64,000 nt of DNA from an uncultured Pseudomonadales bacterium (GCA_947487765.1 CANKXO010000002.1:186001-250000); one strand, 5' to 3'; counted from the stretch's first letter, positions 35,973-42,607 are shown. Program-made: numbers and translations. The notes: generated by a model from the sequence alone, not told the origin.

Positions 35973-35991
35973 ATATCAATAATATTGATAT
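35973..35991. promoter_or_regulatory. LysR autoregulatory dyad
   Basis: Arms ATATCAAT / ATTGATAT around AAT sit directly against the lysR start codon, in the usual place for self-control. The tautomerase start lies 107 bases to the right. Confidence 0.45.
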
Positions 35992-36097
35992 TAAAAAACA
36001 AAAACAATCATTATTTTTAATATTATAGATTTGTTAAGCTGTTTTCATTGAGCAAGTAACTCTTTTATCTTTTAACCATCAATGGAGAAACACCACC

Positions 36098-36304
36098 ATG
36101 CCTTACGTTAACTTTAAAGTGACCCCTGAAAACCTGACGGCAGAAAAAAAAGCCACACTCATCAAATCCGTCACCGAATTACTGCAACGCGAACTGGGTA
36201 AAAATCCGGAAACCACCGTGGTCACTATCGATGTTGTCGAAACGGATAATTGGGGAATTGGCGGCGAATCCGTCACTGTGCGTCGCGCACGAGCAGGGTC
36301 TTAA
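36098..36304 (+). CDS. 4-oxalocrotonate-tautomerase-like protein
   Basis: 68 residues, the usual size. MPYVNFKV gives an N-terminal Pro after Met removal, the catalytic base of the tautomerase family; the internal Arg near the end (VTVRRARAGS) fits. GGAGAAA precedes the ATG. These enzymes isomerise enols to ketones. No other aromatic-degradation gene is nearby, so the substrate is open. It is in an operon with the DUF606 permease two bases downstream. Confidence 0.85.
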   Translation: MPYVNFKVTPENLTAEKKATLIKSVTELLQRELGKNPETTVVTIDVVETDNWGIGGESVTVRRARAGS

Positions 36305-36306
36305 CC

Positions 36307-36753
36307 ATGTCCTTCAACATGCACTATTCTGCACTGGCTTTAGCCGCAGGTATTGGTATTCCTATTATGGCAACCATCAGTGGGGCCTTAAGCATTCGCT
36401 TAGGCTCCACTACTGCTGCCACTGCCGTCTTATTTTTTGGCGCATTTGTGATCGCATTAGTTGCACTAGCCATTAATGGTCTACCAACCACATTATCCTT
36501 TAATAGTGCTCCACCCTATTTATATATTGGCGGGATATTTGTCGCTTTTTATGTGTTATCCATCACTTGGTTAGTGCCACGCTTTGGCGTCGGTAACGCC
36601 ATATTCGTGGTATTACTAGGACAAATAATCTCAGCCTCTATCATCGACCACTTCGGCTTATTTAATGCCCAAATTATACCGATGTCTACAACACGATTAT
36701 TTGGCATTATATTAATGGTGATAGGGATATTTCTGTCACGTAAGATAAGCTAG
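36307..36753 (+). CDS. DUF606 (YdcZ-like) small DMT-type membrane protein
   Basis: 148 residues from the ATG at 36307, two bases after the tautomerase stop. About five hydrophobic helices: the start MHYSALALAAGIGIPIMATISGAL, then AATAVLFFGAFVIALVALAI, FVAFYVLSITWLVPRFGVGNA and the final helix. The G-x-G-N-A motif and half-size fit YdcZ/DUF606, half-sized DMT transporters. Efflux of a metabolite produced by the neighbouring tautomerase pathway is plausible, but inferred from the operon. Confidence 0.8.
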   Translation: MSFNMHYSALALAAGIGIPIMATISGALSIRLGSTTAATAVLFFGAFVIALVALAINGLPTTLSFNSAPPYLYIGGIFVAFYVLSITWLVPRFGVGNAIFVVLLGQIISASIIDHFGLFNAQIIPMSTTRLFGIILMVIGIFLSRKIS

Positions 36754-36973
36754 TGACGAAACAGTGCAAGGATGCACGGACAATCAAACCTTCCTCAAAA
36801 AATTAGCAAGCCATAAACATCTTTTCAAAACTGTGTTGATAAGTTAACCTCCAAAGTAATATGTTCAACAGATTAAATATCAATCAAAACCTCTCTAATT
36901 GTTGCCTAAGCAATCAAGCTTACTTTAAAGCACTAAATAATAAGCAACATTGGAGATAAAGGTTTAAAAATTT

Positions 36974-37039
36974 AGAAAACAAGGGCCGCCTCATAATTAT
37001 ATTAATGAGGCTAGCGGCCTTATTAATACACTGTTATAT
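36974..37039 (+). repeat. attC-like site at the left edge of the cassette array
   Basis: R' box GTTATAT at 37033-37039. To its left are a strong hairpin, ATTAATGAGGC / GCCTTATTAAT with loop TAGCG, and an outer GGGCCGC / GCGGCC pairing. The R'' box is not obvious; AGAAAAC at 36974-36980 is the best candidate. The inner 45 bp (36993-37037) recurs at 42313-42357 with two differences. May be the last attC of a lost cassette or the array edge. Confidence 0.55.
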
Positions 37040-37060
37040 TTTACTTAAGGAATAAATCTA

Positions 37061-37390
37061 ATGAAAAAAATACTATTAATTATATTGATTAATTTGTTAT
37101 TTTCGAGCTATTCAATAGCTGGTTCAGTAACATCTAAAATAAAATATGTTCAAATTGTCGCTGGTGGAAATATACCAAATACTGTTTTAATAAAATTTGA
37201 AGCACCACCTGTCGATAGGCCATCATGTGCAACGGATGATAGGATGGTAGCAGATCTTAGTACGCCAAGTGGCAAAGCCATTTTAAGTATTGCTTTAGCT
37301 GCTAAAGCATCTGGTGCAGAAGTATTTTCTGGTGGTTCTAATAGCTGTTCAACTAACTTAGAAAAGATTCTATATATTCGTTACTTATAA
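37061..37390 (+). CDS. Cassette 1: small exported protein
   Basis: 109 residues with a clear Sec signal peptide (MKKILLIILINLLFSSYSIA). The mature part has two Cys (RPSCATDDR and NSCSTN), and resembles the next cassette's protein: SCATDDR versus GCATDNR, then a small helix with AAKASGAEVF versus SAQARGQSVT, then GSNSC versus GTNGC. Ribosome site AAGGAA lies before the ATG. The family, common in cassettes and marine genomes as far as I recall, has no established role; the shared Cys pair suggests a disulfide in the periplasm. Confidence 0.7.
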   Translation: MKKILLIILINLLFSSYSIAGSVTSKIKYVQIVAGGNIPNTVLIKFEAPPVDRPSCATDDRMVADLSTPSGKAILSIALAAKASGAEVFSGGSNSCSTNLEKILYIRYL

Positions 37391-37483
37391 ATATAACAAA
37401 TGTGTCATGTGCGCACGCAAAAAAACGCGTGCTGGGACGGTCTTACGCTACGCTCCAGCCCGCCCCATACACAAGCGTTATAA
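37391..37483 (+). repeat. attC site 1
   Basis: R'' ATATAAC (37391-37397), R' GTTATAA (37477-37483). Inner arms TGTGTcATG and CATACACA pair with one unpaired C, the extrahelical base expected of attC hairpins. Length 93 bp. Confidence 0.8.
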
Positions 37484-37499
37484 ATCTAAGGAGAAATAA

Positions 37500-37850
37500 A
37501 TGAAGTTTATCGTTTTGGTAATATTCTTACTGTTTTCATCAGTAAGCTATGCTGGCACTTATGCAGGAAAAATAACACTCGTCCAATCAGGTCATAAACC
37601 ATCTATCCAAATTTCTAGTGATACCTACATAATGATTACATTAGATACAGCTCCTGATATTGCTGGTGGTTGCGCTACTGATAATAGGTTACTACTAGAT
37701 GCTGGTACAGAATGGGGTAAAGTAATGACATCACAGTTGTTGTCAGCTCAAGCAAGGGGGCAGTCAGTAACTATAGGAACCAATGGGTGCATCTCACAAT
37801 CATCCAGTAGTAAATCGTGGGAATTAATGGATTGGGTTAGATCAAACTAA
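37500..37850 (+). CDS. Cassette 2: small exported protein, paralog of cassette 1
   Basis: 116 residues, signal peptide MKFIVLVIFLLFSSVSYA followed by G. Start preceded by AAGGAG. The Cys pair sits in GGCATDNR and TNGCISQ. Similar in layout to the cassette 1 protein, so the two neighbouring cassettes carry a family duplicated before or after capture. Function unknown; periplasmic or secreted by its signal peptide. Confidence 0.7.
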   Translation: MKFIVLVIFLLFSSVSYAGTYAGKITLVQSGHKPSIQISSDTYIMITLDTAPDIAGGCATDNRLLLDAGTEWGKVMTSQLLSAQARGQSVTIGTNGCISQSSSSKSWELMDWVRSN

Positions 37851-37900
37851 TTTATAACAAGGCAAATCAAAATGGACTTGGTAAAGCTGTCACAAGGAGA
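37851..37900 (+). repeat. Truncated attC site 2
   Basis: R'' TTTATAAC (37851-37858) is the exact complement of this cassette's start, and AAGGCAAATCAAAATGG continues as an attC left half. The right half with its R' box is missing: the RraB-like gene begins within 65 bases. A deletion joined cassettes 2 and 3. Confidence 0.6.
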
Positions 37901-37914
37901 ATTTATGCCAAATG

Positions 37915-38324
37915 ATAATCTTCAGGAAATTTGGGAAAAATACTACCAGCAGAAAAAGTCTCAGCGTCTTGAAGAAGCTCATACATTGTGTAAACAATTG
38001 CAAGATGCTCGTGTAACAGAAGAAACTGTATTGGCATTGGATTTTGTTCATTTTTCTAAATCCCACGAAAATGCGAAATTATTATCGGAACAACTATCTG
38101 AGAATTACACAATCGAAATCGTAGCTGGTAAAGATAGTGTTTGGTACATAAATGGCACATCAAGGCCTTATGGTTTAACTTTGTCATCAAAAGAGCACGT
38201 GGAGTGGGTTGAATTCATGGCTGATGTAGCACAATCATATGCTTGCACATTCTCAACTTGGTCGCTAGAAGTACCGTCATTAAATTTAAATTTTACAAGT
38301 GAATCAATCGAAAGTGCCAGCTAA
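37915..38324 (+). CDS. Cassette 3: RraB-like protein (regulator of RNase E activity family)
   Basis: 136 residues from the ATG at 37915, selected over the one at 37872 because AAGGAGA lies four bases upstream. The pattern LALDFVHFSKSHENAKLL ... YTIEIV ... VEWVEFMADVAQSYACTFSTWSLE follows the RraB/DUF695-type fold, with the final Gly/Trp motif altered to TWSLE. RraB binds RNase E and restrains mRNA decay; whether this cassette version does so is unknown. No signal peptide, so cytoplasmic. Confidence 0.6.
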
Positions 38325-38399
38325 CAAGCACATTGAAAACCGCCCACAAAAAGCGTGGTCTGGACTCGCTCACGCTCGCCTTTTATGTGAGCGTTAGGC
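38319..38399 (+). repeat. attC site 3
   Basis: R'' AGCTAAC (38319-38325) overlaps the stop of the RraB-like gene; R' GTTAGGC (38393-38399). Arms GCACATtGAAAA / TTTTATGTGAGC pair with small bulges. 81 bp. Confidence 0.78.
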
Positions 38400-38415
38400 A
38401 GTACGAGAATTACGT

Positions 38416-38811
38416 ATGAAACTTATAATTTTCCTAGTTTTAATATCTCTGTCGAGCGTAATTTATGCTCAAGAAAATGATGATCCATGTGCACCGGGGA
38501 AATACGATAGAATTAGTATGCTGAAATGCCAAAATATAAGCATTGAAAGAACGGATACTAAACTTAATCAGCTTTACCAAGAGCTAATGAATAGATTTAA
38601 GGAAGCTAAAAATGTTAAACGCCTTAGAAAAGCTCAGCGTGCTTGGCTTAAATTTATTGAGTTAGACTGTTTGTATGAAGAAGGCACCGAGTCTGAGGGT
38701 GGAAGAGAATGGGCGCTAACATACAGAGCTTGTATTGATCGGCATAAACAGCAAAGAGTAAAAGAGTTAGAAACATTTGTTGCCTGTACCAGTAATGCTT
38801 GTCCTTACTAA
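38416..38811 (+). CDS. Cassette 4: exported LprI-like (DUF1311) protein
   Basis: 131 residues with signal peptide MKLIIFLVLISLSSVIYAQ. The LprI N-terminal domain is evident: DDPCAPGKYDRISMLKC near the start, DTKLNQLYQELMNRF, LRKAQRAWLKFIELDC and YRACIDRHKQQRVKELE, with four conserved Cys. LprI homologues are periplasmic; the M. tuberculosis member inhibits lysozyme. The C-terminus adds one more Cys pair (VACTSNACPY). Protective role against host or rival lysozyme is possible, unproven. Confidence 0.8.
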   Translation: MKLIIFLVLISLSSVIYAQENDDPCAPGKYDRISMLKCQNISIERTDTKLNQLYQELMNRFKEAKNVKRLRKAQRAWLKFIELDCLYEEGTESEGGREWALTYRACIDRHKQQRVKELETFVACTSNACPY

Positions 38812-38815
38812 TTGT

Positions 38816-38884
38816 GCCTAACAAGAAACACCAGCGGAACAATTTATGCTTTGCTTCAATTTCTCGCTGTGTTGTGCGTTAGAG
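38816..38884 (+). repeat. attC site 4
   Basis: R'' GCCTAAC (38816-38822), the exact complement of the preceding cassette start GTTAGGC. R' GTTAGAG (38878-38884). Arms ACACCAGCG / CGCTGTGT with an extra C. 69 bp. Confidence 0.8.
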
Positions 38885-38891
38885 ACCAACT

Positions 38892-39392
38892 ATGTCAAAA
38901 CGCTGGAGTAAGCTTAAAAAAGAAATCGAATCTCTTTTTGTAGATGATCTCAATTTAGATTTGCATTGTATTGATGTAAATCGTTCAATTGAATCTAGAA
39001 ACAGAAATATGGGTGAAGGGTTATCTATGCTGTCGCTGGGAAACTATATAGTTAATCTCAATAAAGAAACTATTTGGAATTTCCCGAAAGACTTTAAAGA
39101 TCCAGATTGGGAAATGTGGCCAGAGGGCAATCCATGGAAGTACTCTGTATCTGAAATTAACGTCTTAGTTAGGCACTATATAGATACGCCGAAAGAGGAG
39201 CTTCTAAATAAAAGATTCCCAGAAGATTTATTTGGCTTAACCAAAATACTGCTGGCGGCAGATAGAAGGCTATCTATTAAGCGTTTAGAAGAGTACTTTA
39301 ATGAGCATCCGAATCAATACGCAAGTAAGATTCTTGCACAAAGAATCTCTAACAAGTTAAATCAGCAAGGGCCTTCGGCTGGGACGCGCTAA
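38892..39392 (+). CDS. Cassette 5: hypothetical cytoplasmic protein
   Basis: 166 residues, no signal peptide. Charged helical protein; the start MSKRWSKLKKEIESLFVDDL and the middle NLNKETIWNFPKD, MWPEGNPWKYSVSEINVLVRHYIDTPKEEL give no family that I can name. The last about 15 residues (LNQQGPSAGTR) are translated from the attC site, so the true functional end is probably near residue 150. Its start codon follows the R' box by eight bases, leaving little room for a promoter. Confidence 0.55.
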   Translation: MSKRWSKLKKEIESLFVDDLNLDLHCIDVNRSIESRNRNMGEGLSMLSLGNYIVNLNKETIWNFPKDFKDPDWEMWPEGNPWKYSVSEINVLVRHYIDTPKEELLNKRFPEDLFGLTKILLAADRRLSIKRLEEYFNEHPNQYASKILAQRISNKLNQQGPSAGTR

Positions 39393-39419
39393 CGTGCACC
39401 CTTGTTTGAGACGTTAGTT
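39347..39419 (+). repeat. attC site 5
   Basis: R'' CTCTAAC (39347-39353; with the preceding T, the complement of cassette start GTTAGAGA), R' GTTAGTT (39413-39419). Lies inside the 3' end of the upstream gene. Loop carries GGGCCTTCGGC. 73 bp. Confidence 0.8.
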
Positions 39420-39434
39420 GTTCAGGAAATATTG

Positions 39435-39968
39435 ATGAACGAACAAGAATTTTGGGAAATAATCGAAGCATCATGTTCTCCAGACAACCTAGAGCCTGAT
39501 GAGCAGTGTGAAGCTATCTCTGAAGTTCTTTCATCAAAAAGCAAAGAAGAAGTCATTGAATTCCACAATATTCATCGAGTTATTTTAAGTCGAGCTTATA
39601 CGTGGAATCTTATTGAGGCGTGTTTTATAGTAATTCACTATATTTCTGACGACGTATTCGAGGATTTTAGAAACTGGATAATACTCAATGGAAAAGAGCG
39701 GTTTAATCGTTCTTTGGAAAATCCAGATTATCTAGCATCATTTATTAAAGTCGAAGATCCTGTTGAAGAAATTACAGGGGAGGCACTGCTTTATGTGTGC
39801 GAGGAAGCACTCGCAGGTGAAGCAGAAGAACTGGAAGAAAGCTATGTATATCCAGACGAGCCCGACATTGAAGATAATTGGCCACCTGCTTCAGTTTTGA
39901 AGGAAAAATATCCTAATTTATTCTCAAAGTATTGGGATGATACAATGGAGTATCAAGGTGACAGCTAA
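39435..39968 (+). CDS. Cassette 6: DUF4240 protein
   Basis: 177 residues from the ATG at 39435 (AGGA seven bases upstream). DUF4240 signature is clear: NEQEFWEIIEASC at the start, VLSSKSKEEVIEFHNIHRVI, AYTWNLIEACFIVIHYISDD and FEDFRNWIILNGKERFN, DPxLA-like NPDYLASF. The C-terminal part is acidic (EEALAGEAEELEES). A cytoplasmic family of unknown function often beside toxin or immunity genes. Confidence 0.8.
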   Translation: MNEQEFWEIIEASCSPDNLEPDEQCEAISEVLSSKSKEEVIEFHNIHRVILSRAYTWNLIEACFIVIHYISDDVFEDFRNWIILNGKERFNRSLENPDYLASFIKVEDPVEEITGEALLYVCEEALAGEAEELEESYVYPDEPDIEDNWPPASVLKEKYPNLFSKYWDDTMEYQGDS

Positions 39969-40039
39969 CAAGACGCAAATCACTCCAGTTGGTCGCTGGG
40001 ACGCCCAAAACACTGTGTTTATTTGGCCGGCGCTATGTG
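39963..40039 (+). repeat. attC site 6 with variant crossover box
   Basis: R'' AGCTAAC (39963-39969), nearly complementary to the cassette start GTTAGTTG. The R' side reads GCTATGTG (40032-40039) instead of GTTRRRY; yet the next cassette ends in the exact complement CACATAGC. The site thus carries a changed core that was moved as a unit. Confidence 0.65.
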
Positions 40040-40067
40040 TCTTGAGGTCGAAAGAGCGAAAAATAAT

Positions 40068-40424
40068 ATGGATAAAATGAAAACTTTCCAAGGGTCATGT
40101 CACTGCAATGCTGTAAAATTTGAGATCGATACTGATCTATCAGAATTAACCACGTGCGACTGTTCTATATGCATCCGTAAAAATGCCCTCATGGTTAAAG
40201 TTCATGAAAGTTCTATGCGCATTTTATCGAACACCGATTCGCTAACTACATATCAATTCCATACTCATACAGCTGAACACTACTTTTGCAAGGTATGTGG
40301 TATTTACCCGTTCCACAGAAAGCGAGTTACTCCCGATCATTATGGAGTTAATGTATTCTGCCTAGAGGGTTTTGACCCATCAGGTGTTCCTATTCGCGCT
40401 ACTGTCGGTGCAGGAATGAAGTAA
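40068..40424 (+). CDS. Cassette 7: GFA-family (glutathione-dependent formaldehyde-activating-like) protein
   Basis: 118 residues from the ATG at 40068 (or three codons later at 40077). The zinc-binding Cys sets of the Gfa fold are complete: QGSCHCNAVKFE, TTCDCSICIRKNA and YFCKVCGIYPFHR. GFA-type proteins include formaldehyde-glutathione adduct formers, but most members have unknown chemistry. Found in cassette arrays as a frequent passenger, to my knowledge. No signal peptide. Confidence 0.85.
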   Translation: MDKMKTFQGSCHCNAVKFEIDTDLSELTTCDCSICIRKNALMVKVHESSMRILSNTDSLTTYQFHTHTAEHYFCKVCGIYPFHRKRVTPDHYGVNVFCLEGFDPSGVPIRATVGAGMK

Positions 40425-40439
40425 TGCGTATTAAATCAA

Positions 40440-40536
40440 CACATAGCAAAGTGGTCAATTTGACCTCTATTGCTCCACTCTTTTTTGCGGCAAAAATCCG
40501 TTCCCGCAATTGGATCAAATTACCACGGCGTTATAC
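40440..40536 (+). repeat. attC site 7
   Basis: R'' CACATAGC (40440-40447), exact complement of this cassette's variant start GCTATGTG. R' GTTATAC (40530-40536). Arms GTGGTCAATTTGACC / GGATCAAATTACCAC make a long, nearly perfect stem. 97 bp. Confidence 0.78.
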
Positions 40537-40553
40537 TTCTTGATTATCGGATT

Positions 40554-41090
40554 ATGCGAATACATATAACAGGTAATGCCGGCAGCGGTAAAACCACACT
40601 AGCAAGAGAGCTAGGAGCAGTTCTTAATGTCGATGTTTTCGGTTTGGATAAAATTGTCTGGAAGGAAAATTGGGGAGTAACCTCCAAGAAAGAGAGAGCA
40701 GCTCTTGAAGGAGAATTAACAAATAAGGAAGAATGGATAATTGAGGGCGTGTCATCAATAGCTAGACGGTCAGCTGATTACATTATTTTTCTCGACCTCC
40801 CTCGCTCGACTTGTCTTAAAAGAGGAGTTTTACGTTCTTTTAAGCACTTATTTTCAACAAGGCAGGAGCTACCTAATAATTGCCTTGAATTCAAAATAGT
40901 GCATAAACTAATAAAACTGATTTGGCAGTTTAATACGTTGGCTAGACCAAGTATTATCGGCGACATGAAAAATAAAAACAGCATTACTATCTCTAGTAAC
41001 AATGAACTTTATAACTTCGTAGAGAATGTAAAGCATAACAAGGCGCTCAACATGGACACAAAAAGCCTAGCAGCTTTTCGGTCCATTTAG
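40554..41090 (+). CDS. Cassette 8: P-loop nucleotide kinase-like protein
   Basis: 178 residues from the ATG at 40554. Walker A is GNAGSGKTTLA at residues 7-17; LDKIVWKENWG, WIIEGV and DYIIFLDLPRSTCLKR follow the adenylate-kinase-like topology (FlaR-type / shikimate-kinase-like group). The C-terminal part contains RPSIIGDMKNK. Substrate unknown. The last residues are encoded by the attC site, and the stop lies in it. Cytoplasmic. Confidence 0.75.
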   Translation: MRIHITGNAGSGKTTLARELGAVLNVDVFGLDKIVWKENWGVTSKKERAALEGELTNKEEWIIEGVSSIARRSADYIIFLDLPRSTCLKRGVLRSFKHLFSTRQELPNNCLEFKIVHKLIKLIWQFNTLARPSIIGDMKNKNSITISSNNELYNFVENVKHNKALNMDTKSLAAFRSI

Positions 41091-41107
41091 CTGGGCACTA
41101 TACATAG
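41033..41107 (+). repeat. attC site 8
   Basis: R'' GCATAAC (41033-41039), near-complement of the cassette start GTTATAC. Arms ATGGAC / GTCCAT around AAAAAGCC-type pairing. The R' side is ACTATACATAG (41097-41107), a degenerate core again matched by the next cassette's end. Confidence 0.65.
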
Positions 41108-41111
41108 AAAA

Positions 41112-41891
41112 CTAATTGGGCATCTCAGTTAAGTTTACTGTCTCACCATCATTTGGGATCATAAAACGTTTACTCAAATTCTGGTCTTTTAATATAGTCG
41201 TTAAATCTTGACGGTTAATGCGACAATGATCTAAAGCTTCCATGTGGTTAGCGATAATTAATCCCGTACTTAATGACGCCAATTCAATAATTTCTTTTTC
41301 ATTTAATAATAAGGGGGCACCGATATCAAATTGAGCTTTCCCCGTTGGTGCTACAATATAATCAGGCTGGTTATCACGTATAAACCTTCGGATTTCATCA
41401 GTAAGGATTGTGTCTCCCATTAAATAAAGGCTAGGTTCATTTTCTAGCTTGATATAATAGCCTACACCATGCTCCATAAAAGGAGTAAGCCATCCCCTAG
41501 TATGCTTTGCAGGAATTTGTTGAATGGTACCTTTAAAAAAAGCACTGCATTTTTCCTTCAATACTTTGGTGTGTATACCTTTTTTTTGCAAGTAGGTAGA
41601 GTCATGACTGGTGCAAAAAGTTGGAATTTTATTCTTTATTAACCAATGTACACCAGCCCTATCTAAATGATCGAAGTGTCCTTTTTGACAGTGTGTAATC
41701 AATGCATAATCAATACTGTCTTTCAGTTGATGGAATGCTTCAGGTAATTTCACTAACGGATTCCTGTAGTTACTTTTATAGTAACGCAGTTTTGGAAGCG
41801 TCGATTTTTTTGACAGCATGGGGTCAACTAGAATACTGATCCCCTGTATTTCAATTACGATAGTAGCATTTCTAATTTGGGTGATTTTCAT
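41112..41891 (-). CDS. Cassette 9a: MBL-fold hydrolase (UlaG-like)
   Basis: 259 residues. MBL-fold motifs: ISILVDPMLS, ITHCQKGHFDHLDRAG (metal-binding HxxxxHxDH variant), GVGYYIKLE, LYLMGDTILTDE, YIVAPTGKAQFDIG and IIANHMEALDHC. The layout matches UlaG-type (ascorbate-6-phosphate-lactonase-like) members of unknown substrate. It is on the minus strand, opposite to the array, with its own MerR-type promoter. GAGG precedes the ATG. Cytoplasmic. Confidence 0.82.
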   Translation of the reverse strand: MKITQIRNATIVIEIQGISILVDPMLSKKSTLPKLRYYKSNYRNPLVKLPEAFHQLKDSIDYALITHCQKGHFDHLDRAGVHWLIKNKIPTFCTSHDSTYLQKKGIHTKVLKEKCSAFFKGTIQQIPAKHTRGWLTPFMEHGVGYYIKLENEPSLYLMGDTILTDEIRRFIRDNQPDYIVAPTGKAQFDIGAPLLLNEKEIIELASLSTGLIIANHMEALDHCRINRQDLTTILKDQNLSKRFMIPNDGETVNLTEMPN

Positions 41892-41916
41892 AATTTATCC
41901 TCTATTAAAGGAAACT

Positions 41917-41947
41917 ATGGTAAAGTGTCGATTTACTCCATAGTCAA
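41917..41947 (-). promoter_or_regulatory. MerR-type promoter of the MBL gene
   Basis: Minus strand: TTGACT (-35, plus-strand AGTCAA at 41942-41947), 19-base spacer, TACCAT (-10, plus ATGGTA at 41917-41922). The dyad ACTATGG / CCATAGT brackets the spacer. The long spacer with a dyad is the MerR mark. The predicted start lies about 18 bases before the MBL start codon. Confidence 0.75.
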
Positions 41948-41957
41948 ATGTTATGGT

Positions 41958-42290
41958 ATGAAAATTTCAGAATTGGAAAAAAAAGTAGGCCTTTCTCGTG
42001 ATACTCTGCGTTATTACGAAAAAATAGGTGTCTTAACCCCGCCTATGCGAGCAGATAATGGTTATCGATATTATGGAGAAACCCAACTGAATGAACTTGC
42101 TTTTATTGAGCGAGGTAAATCAATAGGGTTTACATTGGCTGAAATCCGTAGAGGTTATGAGCAATACCAAACTTTAGGGGAATTGTGTCCTGAATTTATT
42201 AAACAGTTACAAGATAAAAAGGAATTATTCCGCAAGCGAATTTCAGAAGATCTTGTTGCTATTGCTGAAATAGATAAAATGTTAGAGTAA
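41958..42290 (+). CDS. Cassette 9b: MerR-family regulator
   Basis: 110 residues from the ATG at 41958 (MKISELEKKVGLS); an upstream in-frame start would overlap the promoter. HTH and wing: VGLSRDTLRYYEKIGVL, RADNGYRYYGETQLNEL. C-terminal helix with IKQLQDKKELFRKRISEDL and a single Cys (ELCPEF). It is divergent from the MBL gene and its dyad lies between them, so it probably activates the MBL gene. A self-contained regulated pair inside one cassette. Confidence 0.87.
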   Translation: MKISELEKKVGLSRDTLRYYEKIGVLTPPMRADNGYRYYGETQLNELAFIERGKSIGFTLAEIRRGYEQYQTLGELCPEFIKQLQDKKELFRKRISEDLVAIAEIDKMLE

Positions 42291-42306
42291 TTAAAGTATA
42301 TAAAAG

Positions 42307-42359
42307 CTATGTATAATTATATTAATGAGGCTAACGGCCTTATTAATACACGGTTATGC
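42307..42359 (+). repeat. Short attC site 9 (copy 2 of the 45-bp element)
   Basis: R'' CTATGTATAAT (42307-42317) pairs with the cassette start ACTATACATAG at 41097. R' GTTATGC (42353-42359). The stem ATTAATGAGGC / GCCTTATTAAT with a five-base loop gives a site of only about 53 bp. The inner 45 bp repeat that of 36993-37037 (two differences). Confidence 0.75.
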
Positions 42360-42489
42360 GGAAATAATAATGAATGAAGAATACTGAAAAAATTCTTTAT
42401 AGAAATTGGCATAGGACCGTCAGTTATACTAAATTTGAGGGCGCCTGAGAGCATTGATCTCAAAAATAAAACGAGTTTTAAATGAGTAC
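42353..42489 (+). other. Cassette 10 without a recognisable gene
   Basis: Bounded by GTTATGCG and CGCATAAC, so a bona fide unit of about 140 bp before its attC. The only reading frame is 24 codons from ATG at 42374 (MKNTEKILYRNW...). Either a remnant or a non-coding cassette. AT-rich, no strong promoter seen. Confidence 0.5.
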
Positions 42490-42597
42490 GCATAACAAGC
42501 AGCTCAAGCCAAAGGCAGCTTTTCCGTTGAATCTTTTGTAGTTTTCACCACAAAAGGTTCGACTCCAAAACTGCCCCAGTGTCTCTCGATTGTTGTT
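42490..42597 (+). repeat. attC site 10, right end of array
   Basis: R'' GCATAAC (42490-42496). Arms GGCAGCTTTTC / CAAAACTGCC and GTTGAATCTTTTGT / ACAAAAGGTTCGAC form a long stem (42514-42575). No clear R' box follows; the array ends against the haloalkane dehalogenase gene. Confidence 0.65.
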
Positions 42598-42607
42598 AAA
42601 CAATACT

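Larger units (their letters stand above)
37033..42597 (+). mobile_element. Integron-type gene cassette array without integrase (CALIN)
   Basis: Ten consecutive units of about 0.15-1.2 kb, each with one small gene or gene pair and ending in a hairpin site. In integron cassettes the first 7-8 bases of a cassette are the reverse complement of the R'' box at its own end. Here this holds, start/end: GTTATAT/ATATAAC; GTTATAAA/TTTATAAC; GTTAGGC/GCCTAAC; GTTAGAGA/TCTCTAAC; GTTAGTTG/CAGCTAAC; GCTATGTG/CACATAGC; GTTATACTT/AAGCATAAC; ACTATACATAG/CTATGTATAAT; GTTATGCG/CGCATAAC. No IntI-like recombinase lies in the window. Genes are mostly plus-strand and unrelated to each other. Boundaries are approximate. 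Confidence 0.82.

Noticed and set aside
37033-42597. Ordinary operon with rho-independent terminators between genes
   Set aside because: The hairpins lack T runs, have matched boxes at cassette ends, and one unit is on the opposite strand.
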